Source of the DNA: JBDTNQ01 sp039933635
GTDB lineage: Bacteria > Acidobacteriota > Vicinamibacteria > Vicinamibacterales > SCN-69-37
Assembly: GCA_039933635.1 (NCBI GenBank)
Contig: JBDTNQ010000090.1
Location: 1-17,886, forward strand
Length of the DNA stretch: 17,886 bases
Direction of reading: 5' to 3'
Of the stretch, positions 1-7,503 are shown piece after piece. The position numbers and the translations under genes were made by a program. Within the stretch, counting starts at the first letter, position 1, and each line of letters begins with the position of its first letter. Under the pieces are notes generated by a model. The model saw only the letters and a program-made list of their open reading frames with translations. It was not told the DNA's origin and made no database searches.

Positions 1-298
1 CGGTGCCGACCTTGTTCTTGTTCGGCACGCCCGAGCCCTTCGCGATGTTCGCGGCGCGCTTGAGCAGCACGGCCGCCGGCGGAGTCTTGGTGATGAACGT
101 GTACGACCGATCCGAGTAGATGGTGACCACCACGGGGATGATCAGGCCGTCTTCCTTCGCGGTCTTCGCGTTGAAGTTCTTGCAGAAGTCCATGATGTTG
201 ACGCCGTGCGGGCCGAGCGCGGTGCCGACCGGCGGCGCGGGCGTTGCCTTGCCCGCCGCAATCTGGAGCTTCACTTGTGCTTGTACTTTTTTGGCCAT
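1..298 (-). CDS. rplK: 50S ribosomal protein L11, 3' end cut by window edge
   Basis: Encodes L11, which binds the GTPase-associated region of 23S rRNA and forms the stalk base contacted by EF-Tu, EF-G and RelA. The first 99 codons are visible. The protein begins MAKKVQAQVKLQIAAGKATP, followed by the proline-rich N-terminal stretch PAPPVGTALGPHGVNIMDFC and, near the edge, TKTPPAAVLLKRAA, all typical of L11. The family is about 141 residues, so roughly 40 C-terminal residues lie outside. The ATG at 298 is chosen by family alignment; no Shine-Dalgarno sequence precedes it. It follows nusG after 69 bases, the usual secE-nusG-rplK order. The gap holds a small hairpin (328-347, stem gcgccg/cggcgc). 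Confidence 0.97.
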   Translation of the reverse strand, partial: MAKKVQAQVKLQIAAGKATPAPPVGTALGPHGVNIMDFCKNFNAKTAKEDGLIIPVVVTIYSDRSYTFITKTPPAAVLLKRAANIAKGSGVPNKNKVGT

Positions 299-367
299 CG
301 TTAGTCAGTCGCCCGCTCGCCCGCTCAGCGCCGCACCTGGTCGGCGCGGGCGTCGCAGTCTGCTTTT

Positions 368-910
368 CTACAGCTTCTCCACCTGGAGAAAATCCAGCTC
401 GACCGGCGTCGCGCGGCCGAAAATTGTGACCATCACCTTCAAGGTGTTGCGGTCGGAATTCACGTCATCGACCGTGCCGTTGAAGCTGGCAAACGGTCCC
501 TCGTTGATCCGCACCTGGTCGCCCCGCTCGAACGAGTACTTCGGCTTCGGCTTCTCGGCGGCGACCGTCACCTGGTGCAGGATCTGGTCGACTTCCTCGC
601 GCGAGAGCGGCGACGGCTTCGGCCCGGCGCCGACGAACCCGGTGACCTTCGGCGTGTTCTTCACCACATGCCACGCGTTGTCGGACATGTGCATCTCGAC
701 GAGGATGTAGCCCGGAAAGAACCGCCGGGAACTCTTCACCTCGCGTCCGCCGCGCTTTTCGACGATGTCCTCGGTTGGAATGAGAACCTCGCCGATCTCG
801 TCCTGCAGCCCATAGGCCTGGACACGCTGCTCGAGCGATTCCCGCACCTTGTTCTCGAAGCCCGAGTAGGTGTGGATGATGTACCAGTGCTTCGTTTTGT
901 CGTCAGTCAT
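368..910 (-). CDS. nusG: Transcription termination/antitermination factor NusG
   Basis: A 180-residue NusG, the usual length, which binds the RNA polymerase clamp, modulates pausing and Rho, and can link to ribosomal S10. The NGN domain covers about residues 7-115 (KHWYIIHTYSGFENKV, then SRRFFPGYILVEM at 61-73). A C-terminal KOW domain begins near 128 with ERGDQVRINEGPFASFNGTV. The ATG at 910 (MTDDKTKHWY) is chosen by alignment; an in-frame extension to 1099 would overlap secE and looks unrelated to NusG. No clear Shine-Dalgarno precedes the start. It lies 50 bases after secE and 69 before rplK, probably in one transcript. Confidence 0.97.
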   Translation of the reverse strand: MTDDKTKHWYIIHTYSGFENKVRESLEQRVQAYGLQDEIGEVLIPTEDIVEKRGGREVKSSRRFFPGYILVEMHMSDNAWHVVKNTPKVTGFVGAGPKPSPLSREEVDQILHQVTVAAEKPKPKYSFERGDQVRINEGPFASFNGTVDDVNSDRNTLKVMVTIFGRATPVELDFLQVEKL

Positions 911-960
911 GGGTGTGAATGACAGGGCTCCGGGCTCCCCGCCACGCGCCGTGTCGCGCG

Positions 961-1200
961 TCAGCGTCCGACCCTCTCGAAAATCCACGCGACGGCCGCC
1001 GACAACAACAGGTCCACCACGTACAAATAAACGCCAAACAGCAGCGAGACCAGAATCACCACGATCGTCGTCGCCCAGACCTCGCGACGAGTCGGCCACG
1101 TGACCCGACCCAACTCCGCCCGGACGCCCGCCAGGAACGCACGCGCGCGGCCAAACCAGCCACTCACCTGTTCCGGCGACTCCTTTAGGTTGTCCAACAT
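961..1200 (-). CDS. secE: Preprotein translocase subunit SecE
   Basis: A short SecE that clamps the SecY channel in the inner membrane. The 79-residue product has an amphipathic N-terminal helix, the conserved ELGRVTWPTRREV motif (about 29-41) and one membrane span (about 42-66, rich in V, I and L). This is the minimal single-span form found in most bacteria outside the enterics. ATG at 1200 is preferred because GAAGG lies five bases upstream; an in-frame ATG at 1212 would add MKAA and has no well-placed ribosome site. It sits between tRNA-Trp and nusG, the usual position. Confidence 0.94.
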   Translation of the reverse strand: MLDNLKESPEQVSGWFGRARAFLAGVRAELGRVTWPTRREVWATTIVVILVSLLFGVYLYVVDLLLSAAVAWIFERVGR

Positions 1201-1249
1201 CGCTGCCTTCATATCGTCACAACGAATACTTCCGCCACGCGTTCGAATC

Positions 1250-1325
1250 TGGCAGGCCAGGAGGGACTCGAACCCCCAGCCCTCGGTTTTGGAGACCGAT
1301 GCTCTACCAATTGAGCTACTGGCCT
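1250..1325 (-). tRNA. trnW: tRNA-Trp (anticodon CCA)
   Basis: A 76-base tRNA including an encoded 3' CCA. The acceptor AGGCCAG pairs perfectly with CTGGCCT, the D arm is GCTC...GAGC, the anticodon stem TCGGT/ACCGA carries loop CTCCAAA (anticodon CCA), and the T arm has TTCGAGT. The discriminator base is G, normal for bacterial tRNA-Trp. It lies between rpmG and secE, probably co-transcribed. Confidence 0.97.
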
Positions 1326-1409
1326 AACCCTGATCCGTGGGCCACGCCCCCCGGACCGTCTGCTCACTCGCCCCGCATCTTCGCAACGTCCAAACGCCGA
1401 CGTGCGCAG

Positions 1410-1559
1410 TTACTTACTTTCCTTGTGCGCCGTGTGCTTCCGGCAATGGCGGCAGTACTTGCTGAACTCCAGCCGTTCCGAGCTCTTCCGGCGATTCTTC
1501 GTCGTGCTGTAATTGCGGCGTTTGCAGTCGCCGCACGCCAACGTGATGATTTCGCGCAT
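1410..1559 (-). CDS. rpmG: 50S ribosomal protein L33
   Basis: A 49-residue L33, a small protein near the ribosomal E site. It starts MREIITLACGDCKRRNYSTT and ends HTAHKESK. Two CxxC pairs (Cys9/Cys12 and Cys36/Cys39) make it the zinc-binding form. The NYSTTKNRR core and the length fit the family. ATG at 1559 is preceded by GAAGG three bases upstream. It lies 77 bases after tuf, with a strong hairpin between them, and 84 bases before tRNA-Trp. A tuf-rpmG-tRNA-Trp-secE-nusG order is common in bacteria. Confidence 0.95.
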   Translation of the reverse strand: MREIITLACGDCKRRNYSTTKNRRKSSERLEFSKYCRHCRKHTAHKESK

Positions 1560-1588
1560 GATCCTTCAACCGTGTCTGGCAGCGGAGT

Positions 1589-1619
1589 GACGGGGCTCCG
1601 CGTCACCGCGAACCCCGTC
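1589..1619 (-). other. Intercistronic hairpin between tuf and rpmG
   Basis: A perfect seven-base stem (gacgggg at 1589-1595, ccccgtc at 1613-1619) encloses a second stem (cgcg/cgcg) with loop tcac. No T-run follows on either strand, so it is not a canonical terminator. It could protect the tuf message end or partly limit read-through into rpmG; that role is inference. Confidence 0.4.
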
Positions 1620-1636
1620 CTCTGGCAACCTGCGAA

Positions 1637-2836
<1,200 letters not shown>

Positions 2837-2861
2837 TGCTCTCCGTCCTGTTTGTTTGAAT

Positions 2862-2884
2862 GGCGGGGACCCCTGCAACCCGCC
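2862..2884 (-). other. Hairpin in the tuf leader
   Basis: In the 109 bases between tRNA-Thr(GGT) and tuf, ggcggg (2862-2867) pairs with cccgcc (2879-2884), 25 bases before the tuf ATG. It has no T-run and does not cover the ribosome site. It may help separate the tRNA from the mRNA, but this is only inferred. Confidence 0.3.
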
Positions 2885-2945
2885 AAGCTCACTCGCTCAT
2901 GGGACCCAGCGCCCCATCGACCTTCTTGCTGCTTGCCTTCGAACC

Positions 2946-3021
2946 TGGAGCCGATGACCGGGATCGAACCGGTGACCTCGTCCTTACCAAGGACGTGCTC
3001 TGCCAACTGAGCTACATCGGC
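2946..3021 (-). tRNA. trnT: tRNA-Thr (anticodon GGT)
   Basis: 76 bases with an encoded CCA. Acceptor GCCGATG pairs with CATCGGC, D arm GCTC/GAGC, anticodon stem CGTCC/GGACG with loop TTGGTAA (anticodon GGT), T stem ACCGG/CCGGT, discriminator T. It is the last tRNA before tuf, equivalent to E. coli thrT. Confidence 0.97.
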
Positions 3022-3025
3022 CTTC

Positions 3026-3067
3026 GTCCCTCGACTCTCTCGGGACGACCCTGAGCTCGTCGAAGGG
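3026..3067. repeat. Palindromic dispersed element, copy A
   Basis: A 42-base imperfect palindrome, starting gtccctcgac and ending gtcgaaggg, just upstream of tRNA-Thr(GGT). Its reverse complement shares the blocks CCCTTCG, CTCAGGG, CCCGAG and TCGA with copy B at 3228-3269 at nearly the same spacing. It resembles short interspersed palindromes seen in many environmental genomes; origin and function are unknown. Confidence 0.6.
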
Positions 3068-3227
3068 CCGCCGCTTCGCGGCTTCGGCCGACAAGTCGGC
3101 CCGATTTCGCCCGCTCCCCGGGCTCGCAACTCCGCGAGCGTCGGCAGGGCAAGCCCTACTTCACCGACTCGCGCCCAACCCCCTCTGGCCTGCCAAACGG
3201 AGCCGTGAACGCAACAAACGATTGGCG

Positions 3228-3269
3228 CCCTTCGGCGTTGCTCAGGGCTGGCCCGAGTGCAATCGAAGG
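3228..3269. repeat. Palindromic dispersed element, copy B
   Basis: The second 42-base copy, starting cccttcggcg and ending atcgaagg, between tRNA-Gly and tRNA-Thr(GGT). It is in inverted orientation relative to copy A. The rest of this 256-base spacer (3022-3277) holds no gene that I can support, only GC-rich imperfect palindromes. Confidence 0.6.
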
Positions 3270-3277
3270 CCGGAGTC

Positions 3278-3352
3278 TGGAGCGGGAGACGGGGATCGAA
3301 CCCGCGACCAACAGCTTGGAAGGCTGTGACTCTACCACTGAGTTACTCCCGC
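3278..3352 (-). tRNA. trnG: tRNA-Gly (anticodon TCC)
   Basis: 75 bases with an encoded CCA. Acceptor GCGGGAG pairs with CTCCCGC, D arm ACTC/GAGT, anticodon stem ACAGC/GCTGT with loop CTTCCAA (anticodon TCC), T loop TTCGATC, discriminator T. Its place in the cluster matches E. coli glyT. Confidence 0.97.
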
Positions 3353-3492
3353 CTGCGCTCGCTCCGCTGACTCGCTCTTCGCAAGCTTCGGCGGGCAAGC
3401 CCGTCCGTTCTTGCACTTGTCTATCTCGTCCCCGCGTCGCTGGCGTCGCCGCCGCGCCGCGCCGCCCGCTTCACCGAACACTTACTGCCCTG

Positions 3493-3552
3493 CCAGCCGA
3501 AGCCGGCGTCCGCTCGCTTCGTCGTGTCGAGCGCCGGCCCGGCGAAGGCTGG
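3493..3552 (-). other. Long imperfect inverted repeat next to tRNA-Tyr
   Basis: ccagcc at 3493-3498 is complementary to ggctgg at 3547-3552, and the inner flanks (gccggcg and cgccggc) also pair, giving a long imperfect hairpin just downstream of the tRNA-Tyr body. The outer arm includes the encoded CCA of tRNA-Tyr. It may influence 3' processing or be a degraded interspersed repeat; nothing else is seen in spacer 3353-3549. Confidence 0.35.
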
Positions 3553-3635
3553 TGGCGAGGGAAGGATTCGAACCTTCGAAGCCCGAAGGCGACAGATTTA
3601 CAGTCTGCTGCGTTTGACCGCTTCGCTACCTCGCC
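3550..3635 (-). tRNA. trnY: tRNA-Tyr (anticodon GTA)
   Basis: 86 bases with a long variable arm (CGCCTTCGGGCTTC), as expected for a class II tRNA, and an encoded CCA. Acceptor GGCGAGG pairs with CCTCGCC, anticodon stem GCAGA/TCTGT with loop CTGTAAA (anticodon GTA), T stem GAAGG/CCTTC, discriminator A. Equivalent to E. coli tyrU. Confidence 0.97.
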
Positions 3636-3716
3636 GATGTCTCGCGCGCCGCGGCCCAGCGCACGCGTCTGGTGTCTCTTGTCCGTCGTCGCCGCCGAGC
3701 CTCCCGCGAACGCGAC

Positions 3717-3751
3717 GGTGTCAGGGGCACCCTCGCACGGCACCCTGATTC
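3717..3751. repeat. Short REP-like palindrome between tRNA-Tyr and tRNA-Thr
   Basis: The segment running from ggtgtcagggg to caccctgattc has complementary ends (tcaggg/ccctga) and an internal direct repeat (GGGTGCC twice on the minus strand). It resembles GGTGTCAGGCACC-type palindromes associated with REP elements in other genomes. It is the only structured part of spacer 3636-3821. Confidence 0.35.
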
Positions 3752-3821
3752 TTCCCGCCATCGGCCAGGAAACCCTCGTTTCCCGACACGCACTGTCTTG
3801 TGTGGGGCGACACCCGGAACT

Positions 3822-3898
3822 TGGAGCTGGCGAAGGGATTTGAACCCCCGACCGGCTGATTACAAATCAGCTGCTCTACCGGACTGAGCTACGCCAGC
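3822..3898 (-). tRNA. trnT: tRNA-Thr (anticodon TGT)
   Basis: 77 bases with an encoded CCA. Acceptor GCTGGCG pairs with CGCCAGC, D arm GCTC/GAGC, anticodon stem GCTGA/TCAGC with loop TTTGTAA (anticodon TGT), discriminator T. The T stem GGGGG/CCCTT contains two G-T wobble pairs. It is the first gene of the tRNA-tuf operon, equivalent to E. coli thrU. Confidence 0.97.
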
Positions 3899-3912
3899 CA
3901 GACAAAACGGAA

Positions 3913-3942
3913 ATGCTAGCACGGAGTGTGCCAATCCAGCAA
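3913..3942 (-). promoter_or_regulatory. Candidate sigma70 promoter of the tRNA-tuf operon
   Basis: On the minus strand TTGCTG (3937-3942) and TAGCAT (3913-3918) are separated by 18 bases, and TG lies one base before the -10 hexamer (TGCTAGCAT), an extended -10. The predicted start is a few bases before tRNA-Thr(TGT). It sits in the 165-base gap after rlmB, where a new transcription unit would be expected. The rest of that gap shows only small GC hairpins without T-runs. Confidence 0.5.
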
Positions 3943-4063
3943 CACCCCAAACCTCCCCTACGCTGCGGCGTCTACCCCCTGGCCCGCCGGCCAAGCAGAT
4001 GACGACCCATAAGTCTCTCACGTGATCGGCCCTGAGGGGAAATCCGTCCCTCGAACAGCGCCG

Positions 4064-4786
4064 TCAGACCTTCTGGCGGCGCTGCCGAACGGCCTCGAAC
4101 AGCGCGATGCCGGCCGTGACCGAGACATTCAGACTGGACACGCTTCCCGCCATCGGCATCGACACCACGCGATCACAGGTTTCACGCACCAAACGCCGCA
4201 ATCCGGTGCCCTCCGCGCCCACGACGAATGCCGTCGGTAGCGTGTAGTCCCCCTCATCGTACGTGGCGTCCGCCGACGCATCCAGGCCAATGGTCCAGAC
4301 GTTCATCGCCTTCAATTCCTCGATCGCACGGGCGATGTTCACCACCGTCGCGACCCGCACGTGATTGACCGCGCCCGACGACGCCTTCGCGGTGGCACCG
4401 TCGAGTGGCGCCGCATGGCGCGCCTGTCTGATGACGCCGTGCGCGCCTGCGGCATCGACCGATCGCAGGATCGCGCCAACGTTCTGCGGATCTTCCACGG
4501 TATCGAGCACCATCAGCAGGGGCGGCCCTTCCACCTCGCTGACCAGTTCCTCGACCGTGTAGGCCGGCAACGGCTGCACTTCCGCCGCGACGCCCTGGTG
4601 AACGCCGCCGCGGGTCACACGCTCGAGGGCGCGTCGGTCGAGCGTTTCGATGGCCAGACGCAAATCGTGCGCGCGCGCCACGAGCGCATCGACGCGAGGC
4701 CCGGCGCCGCGCTCGTGAATCAACTTGACCACGCGCCGCGCGCGCATGGCCTCCGACACAGAATTGATGCCGTACACCAGTGGCAC
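4064..4786 (-). CDS. rlmB: 23S rRNA (guanosine-2'-O-)-methyltransferase RlmB (TrmH/SpoU family)
   Basis: A 240-residue SPOUT methyltransferase predicted to 2'-O-methylate a 23S rRNA guanosine using S-adenosylmethionine. A short substrate-binding N-terminal domain (MPLVYGINSVSEAMRARR to about residue 75) precedes the knotted domain. That domain has motif 1 DTVEDPQNVGAILRS, motif 2 FVVGAEGTGL and motif 3 MPMAGSVSSLNVSVTAGIAL. The start is GTG at 4786: GAAGGAG sits six bases upstream and the gene begins one base after the gltX stop. A longer frame to 4882 would overlap gltX by about 95 bases and adds arginine-rich shadow sequence. RlmB is favoured over TrmH by the N-terminal domain and the gltX-rlmB-secE neighbourhood. 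Confidence 0.9.
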   Translation of the reverse strand: MPLVYGINSVSEAMRARRVVKLIHERGAGPRVDALVARAHDLRLAIETLDRRALERVTRGGVHQGVAAEVQPLPAYTVEELVSEVEGPPLLMVLDTVEDPQNVGAILRSVDAAGAHGVIRQARHAAPLDGATAKASSGAVNHVRVATVVNIARAIEELKAMNVWTIGLDASADATYDEGDYTLPTAFVVGAEGTGLRRLVRETCDRVVSMPMAGSVSSLNVSVTAGIALFEAVRQRRQKV

Positions 4787-4787
4787 G

Positions 4788-6281
4788 CTACGCTCCTTCA
4801 CACGCGGCGACGACCGCTCGCGCCCGCGCCGCGCACGAGGCGACGCGCGAAACACCCGACCCGTCCGGCAACGCCGCCGCACGATCGATCGCGGGCACCG
4901 CCAGATCCAGCTCAGGCCCGGACTCCAGTCCCGTCAACGCCACGCGCAACGGATGGAACAACGCCTTCCCCTTCAATCCCGTCCGCTCGCGGACCTTCGC
5001 CGCCGCCGATCGAAACGCGTCCCGATCGAGCAACGGCCCATCGACGACGTCGGCGAACGCCGCGACCGCCTTCGCACCGTCCGCTTCCGCGCGCGTCAGT
5101 CCCGCCGCCTGGCTGGCATCCCACTCGAACAGGAACGCGATCCGCTCCGGTATCTCTTCGAGGCGGTCGACCGATCCCACCGCCAGCGGCAACACCTGTT
5201 CGATGAACGCCTGCGCGGCACGCGTCGGCGCGGTGACGTAGCCCGCGCGTTCGAAATAGGGGCGCGCCAGGGCCGCTACCCGCGAGGGCTCCGCTACCTT
5301 CATGTAGTGCCGGTTGAGCCACGACAGCTTCGCGAGGTCGAACACGGCGGCACTGTGACTCACATGGCGCGCATCGAAACGCCGCGCCATGTCCTCGAGC
5401 GACATGATCTCCTGATCATCGCCGGGCGACCAGCCGAGCAGCGCGAGGTAGTTCACGAGCGCCTCCGGGAGGTAGCCGCGCGCGCGGAACTCCGCCACGC
5501 TTGTCGCACCATGCCGTTTCGACAACGGCGCGTGATCGGGGCCCAGAACGAGCGACACATGCGCGAACTGCGGCGGACGCACACCGAGCGCCTCGGCAAT
5601 CAGCAACTGCCGAGACGTGTTCGAAATATGGTCCTCGCCCCGGACCACGTGCGTGATGCCCATCGCCGCGTCGTCGATGACGACCGCAAAGATGAACTGC
5701 GGGCGACCATTCGACCGCACGATCACCGGGTCACCGATGATACTCGTGTGCACCCGAACCTCACCGCGCACCAAGTCGTCGAACACCACGTCGCGCGGTG
5801 TGTCGGGTACCGCAAAACGAATGGACGCGGCCTCGCCGCCACTCACCCGTCGCAGCGACGCATCCCGATCGAGCGCACGGCATCGTCCCGAGTACTTCGG
5901 TGGCAGACCAGCCGCAAGCGCGGCCGCGCGATCCGCCTCGAGCATCGACGCTGCACAGAAGCAGTAATATGCGTGCCCTTCGCGGATGAGCCGCTGCGCC
6001 GCTTCGGTGTAGCGCGGAAGACGCTCGGACTGGCGGTACGGTCCGTAGGGGCCGCCGACGTCGGGCCCCTCGAGCCAATGCAGCCCCATCCATCGAAGGT
6101 CTTCGAGGATAGAGCGCTCGGACTCGATGGTCGATCGCTCGACGTCGGTGTCTTCGATGCGCAGGATCAGTGTGCCGCCGCTACCGGTAGCCAGCAGCCA
6201 ATTAAAGAGCGCCGTGCGCGCGTTGCCGACGTGCAGGTGTCCAGTCGGACTCGGGGCAAACCGTAGACGTGGCGCCGTCAC
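4788..6281 (-). CDS. gltX: Glutamyl-tRNA synthetase
   Basis: A 497-residue class Ic synthetase that charges tRNA with glutamate. The Rossmann domain opens RLRFAPSPTGHLHVGNARTA with the HIGH-like motif at 15-19. RIEDTD is at 41-46. A zinc-type insert has Cys107, Cys109, Tyr130 and Cys134. The KMSKS-like loop is PLSKRHG at 252-258, and the anticodon-binding helical domains fill the C-terminal third. The start is GTG at 6281 and overlaps the ispDF stop by four bases (GTGA), implying translational coupling. Whether it is discriminating (Glu only) or also charges tRNA-Gln cannot be read from this sequence. The ispD-ispF-gltX order matches Bacillus. Confidence 0.97.
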   Translation of the reverse strand: MTAPRLRFAPSPTGHLHVGNARTALFNWLLATGSGGTLILRIEDTDVERSTIESERSILEDLRWMGLHWLEGPDVGGPYGPYRQSERLPRYTEAAQRLIREGHAYYCFCAASMLEADRAAALAAGLPPKYSGRCRALDRDASLRRVSGGEAASIRFAVPDTPRDVVFDDLVRGEVRVHTSIIGDPVIVRSNGRPQFIFAVVIDDAAMGITHVVRGEDHISNTSRQLLIAEALGVRPPQFAHVSLVLGPDHAPLSKRHGATSVAEFRARGYLPEALVNYLALLGWSPGDDQEIMSLEDMARRFDARHVSHSAAVFDLAKLSWLNRHYMKVAEPSRVAALARPYFERAGYVTAPTRAAQAFIEQVLPLAVGSVDRLEEIPERIAFLFEWDASQAAGLTRAEADGAKAVAAFADVVDGPLLDRDAFRSAAAKVRERTGLKGKALFHPLRVALTGLESGPELDLAVPAIDRAAALPDGSGVSRVASCAARARAVVAACEGA

Positions 6282-7435
6282 TCCGCGTCCCCCACGACCA
6301 GCACGGCGACCGCATGTGCCGCGATCGCTTCACCTCGTCCGGTCGCATCCACGCCCTCGTTCGTCTTGGCCTTCACGCCGACCTGGCCCTGATCGAGAAC
6401 CAATGCGGCCGCGAGCGCCGCGCGAACGGCCGGCAGGTGCGGCCCGAGTTTCGGTCGCTCGAGAATCACCGTGACGTCCACGCTGGCCGCACGCCACCCA
6501 AGCTGCCCGACGATCGCCACCGCACGCGTCAGCAGATCCAATCCGGCCGCATCCTTCCACTGCGCATCCGTGTTCGGAAAATGCTGGCCAATGTCACCGG
6601 CCGCCGCGGCGCCGAACAACGCGTCACAGAGCGCGTGGCACACCACGTCGCCGTCTGAATGCCCGTCCGGGCCGCGATCGAACGGAATGGGCACACCGGC
6701 CAGAACCAGTGGCCGACCCGGCACCAGCCGATGCAGGTCGTATCCAGTGCCGACCCGCGGCACGGACGCGAACGAGGCGCGCGCGGCCATCAAATCCTCC
6801 GCCGTCGTGATCTTCATGTTCCGTTCATCGCCAGGCACGATCTCGACGCGGTGTCCGGCACGCTCAGCCAGCATCGCTTCGTCGGTCGCCTCCACACCCT
6901 GGGCCCCCAGCGCCACGGCCGCCTCGAGGATGGGCCGTCGAAAACCCTGCGGTGTCTGCGCCAGCCATACCTCGTCGCGCGGGATGGTCTCCGTCACATA
7001 CGGGCCGCCGGCGTGAACACGCTTCACGGTGTCGCGGACCTTCATGGCGGGCACCACGGCGCCACTGCGTTGCGTCGCATCGATGACCCGATCGATGACC
7101 GCGTCGGACACGAACGGGCGCGCGGCGTCGTGAATCAAGACGATATCCGCCGATGCTGGGAGCGCCGCCAGGCCCGCGCAGACGGAATCCTGCCGGCGTT
7201 CGCCGCCTGCGACGTAATGACACGGTCTCGTCGTCGCGCCCACGAGGGCGGGGCCGAACGCGACGAGGTCACGCGACAGGACGACGACGATGTCGCTGAC
7301 CGCGTGATGCAGGTCGAACGCCAGCACGCTGCGCTGCAAAAGGGTGCGACCACCCACGTCCAGCAGTTGCTTCGGGACAGGACCGCCCAGGCGCTGGCCG
7401 CGCCCCCCCGCCACGATGATGACTCCGACACGCAT
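6278..7435 (-). CDS. ispDF: Bifunctional IspD/IspF (MEP pathway fusion)
   Basis: A 385-residue fusion of two MEP-pathway enzymes that make isoprenoid precursors in the cytosol. The IspD half (about 1-225; MEP cytidylyltransferase) has the nucleotide-binding loop AGGRGQRLGG (9-18), PKQLL (21-25) and IHDAARPF (101-108). The IspF half (about 226-385; 2-C-methyl-D-erythritol 2,4-cyclodiphosphate synthase) has VGTGYDLHRL with metal ligands Asp233 and His235, DGHSDGDVVCHALCDAL, and the C-terminal VKAKTNEGVDATGRGEAI. IspE, which acts between them, is not in the window. ATG at 7435 gives the canonical MRVGVIIVAG; no Shine-Dalgarno is seen, but TACAAT lies 10 bases upstream. Fused enzymes are known mainly from some proteobacteria; many bacteria carry separate genes. 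Confidence 0.95.
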   Translation of the reverse strand: MRVGVIIVAGGRGQRLGGPVPKQLLDVGGRTLLQRSVLAFDLHHAVSDIVVVLSRDLVAFGPALVGATTRPCHYVAGGERRQDSVCAGLAALPASADIVLIHDAARPFVSDAVIDRVIDATQRSGAVVPAMKVRDTVKRVHAGGPYVTETIPRDEVWLAQTPQGFRRPILEAAVALGAQGVEATDEAMLAERAGHRVEIVPGDERNMKITTAEDLMAARASFASVPRVGTGYDLHRLVPGRPLVLAGVPIPFDRGPDGHSDGDVVCHALCDALFGAAAAGDIGQHFPNTDAQWKDAAGLDLLTRAVAIVGQLGWRAASVDVTVILERPKLGPHLPAVRAALAAALVLDQGQVGVKAKTNEGVDATGRGEAIAAHAVAVLVVGDAE

Positions 7436-7503
7436 AGGAACAGCAATTGTACCGGTTCGAGGTTCCCGGGGTCCGGGTGCCGAGGGCCGGTGCCGGTGCC
7501 GGC

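Noticed and set aside
3899..4063. Terminator for rlmB
   Set aside because: Small stems (GAGGG/CCCTC and TGGCC/GGCCA) are present but none is followed by a T-run; termination may be Rho-dependent.
4064..4882. Longer rlmB start at 4882
   Set aside because: The extension overlaps gltX, is arginine-rich and bypasses a well-placed GAAGGAG site before GTG at 4786.
4725..6266. Long plus-strand open frame (513 codons) opposite gltX
   Set aside because: Arginine-rich shadow of gltX with no recognisable domain; frames like it occur opposite most genes here.
7452..7503. GGTGCC-type mini-repeat upstream of ispDF
   Set aside because: Only about three short imperfect units (gccggtgccggtgccggc); compatible with chance in GC-rich spacer DNA.
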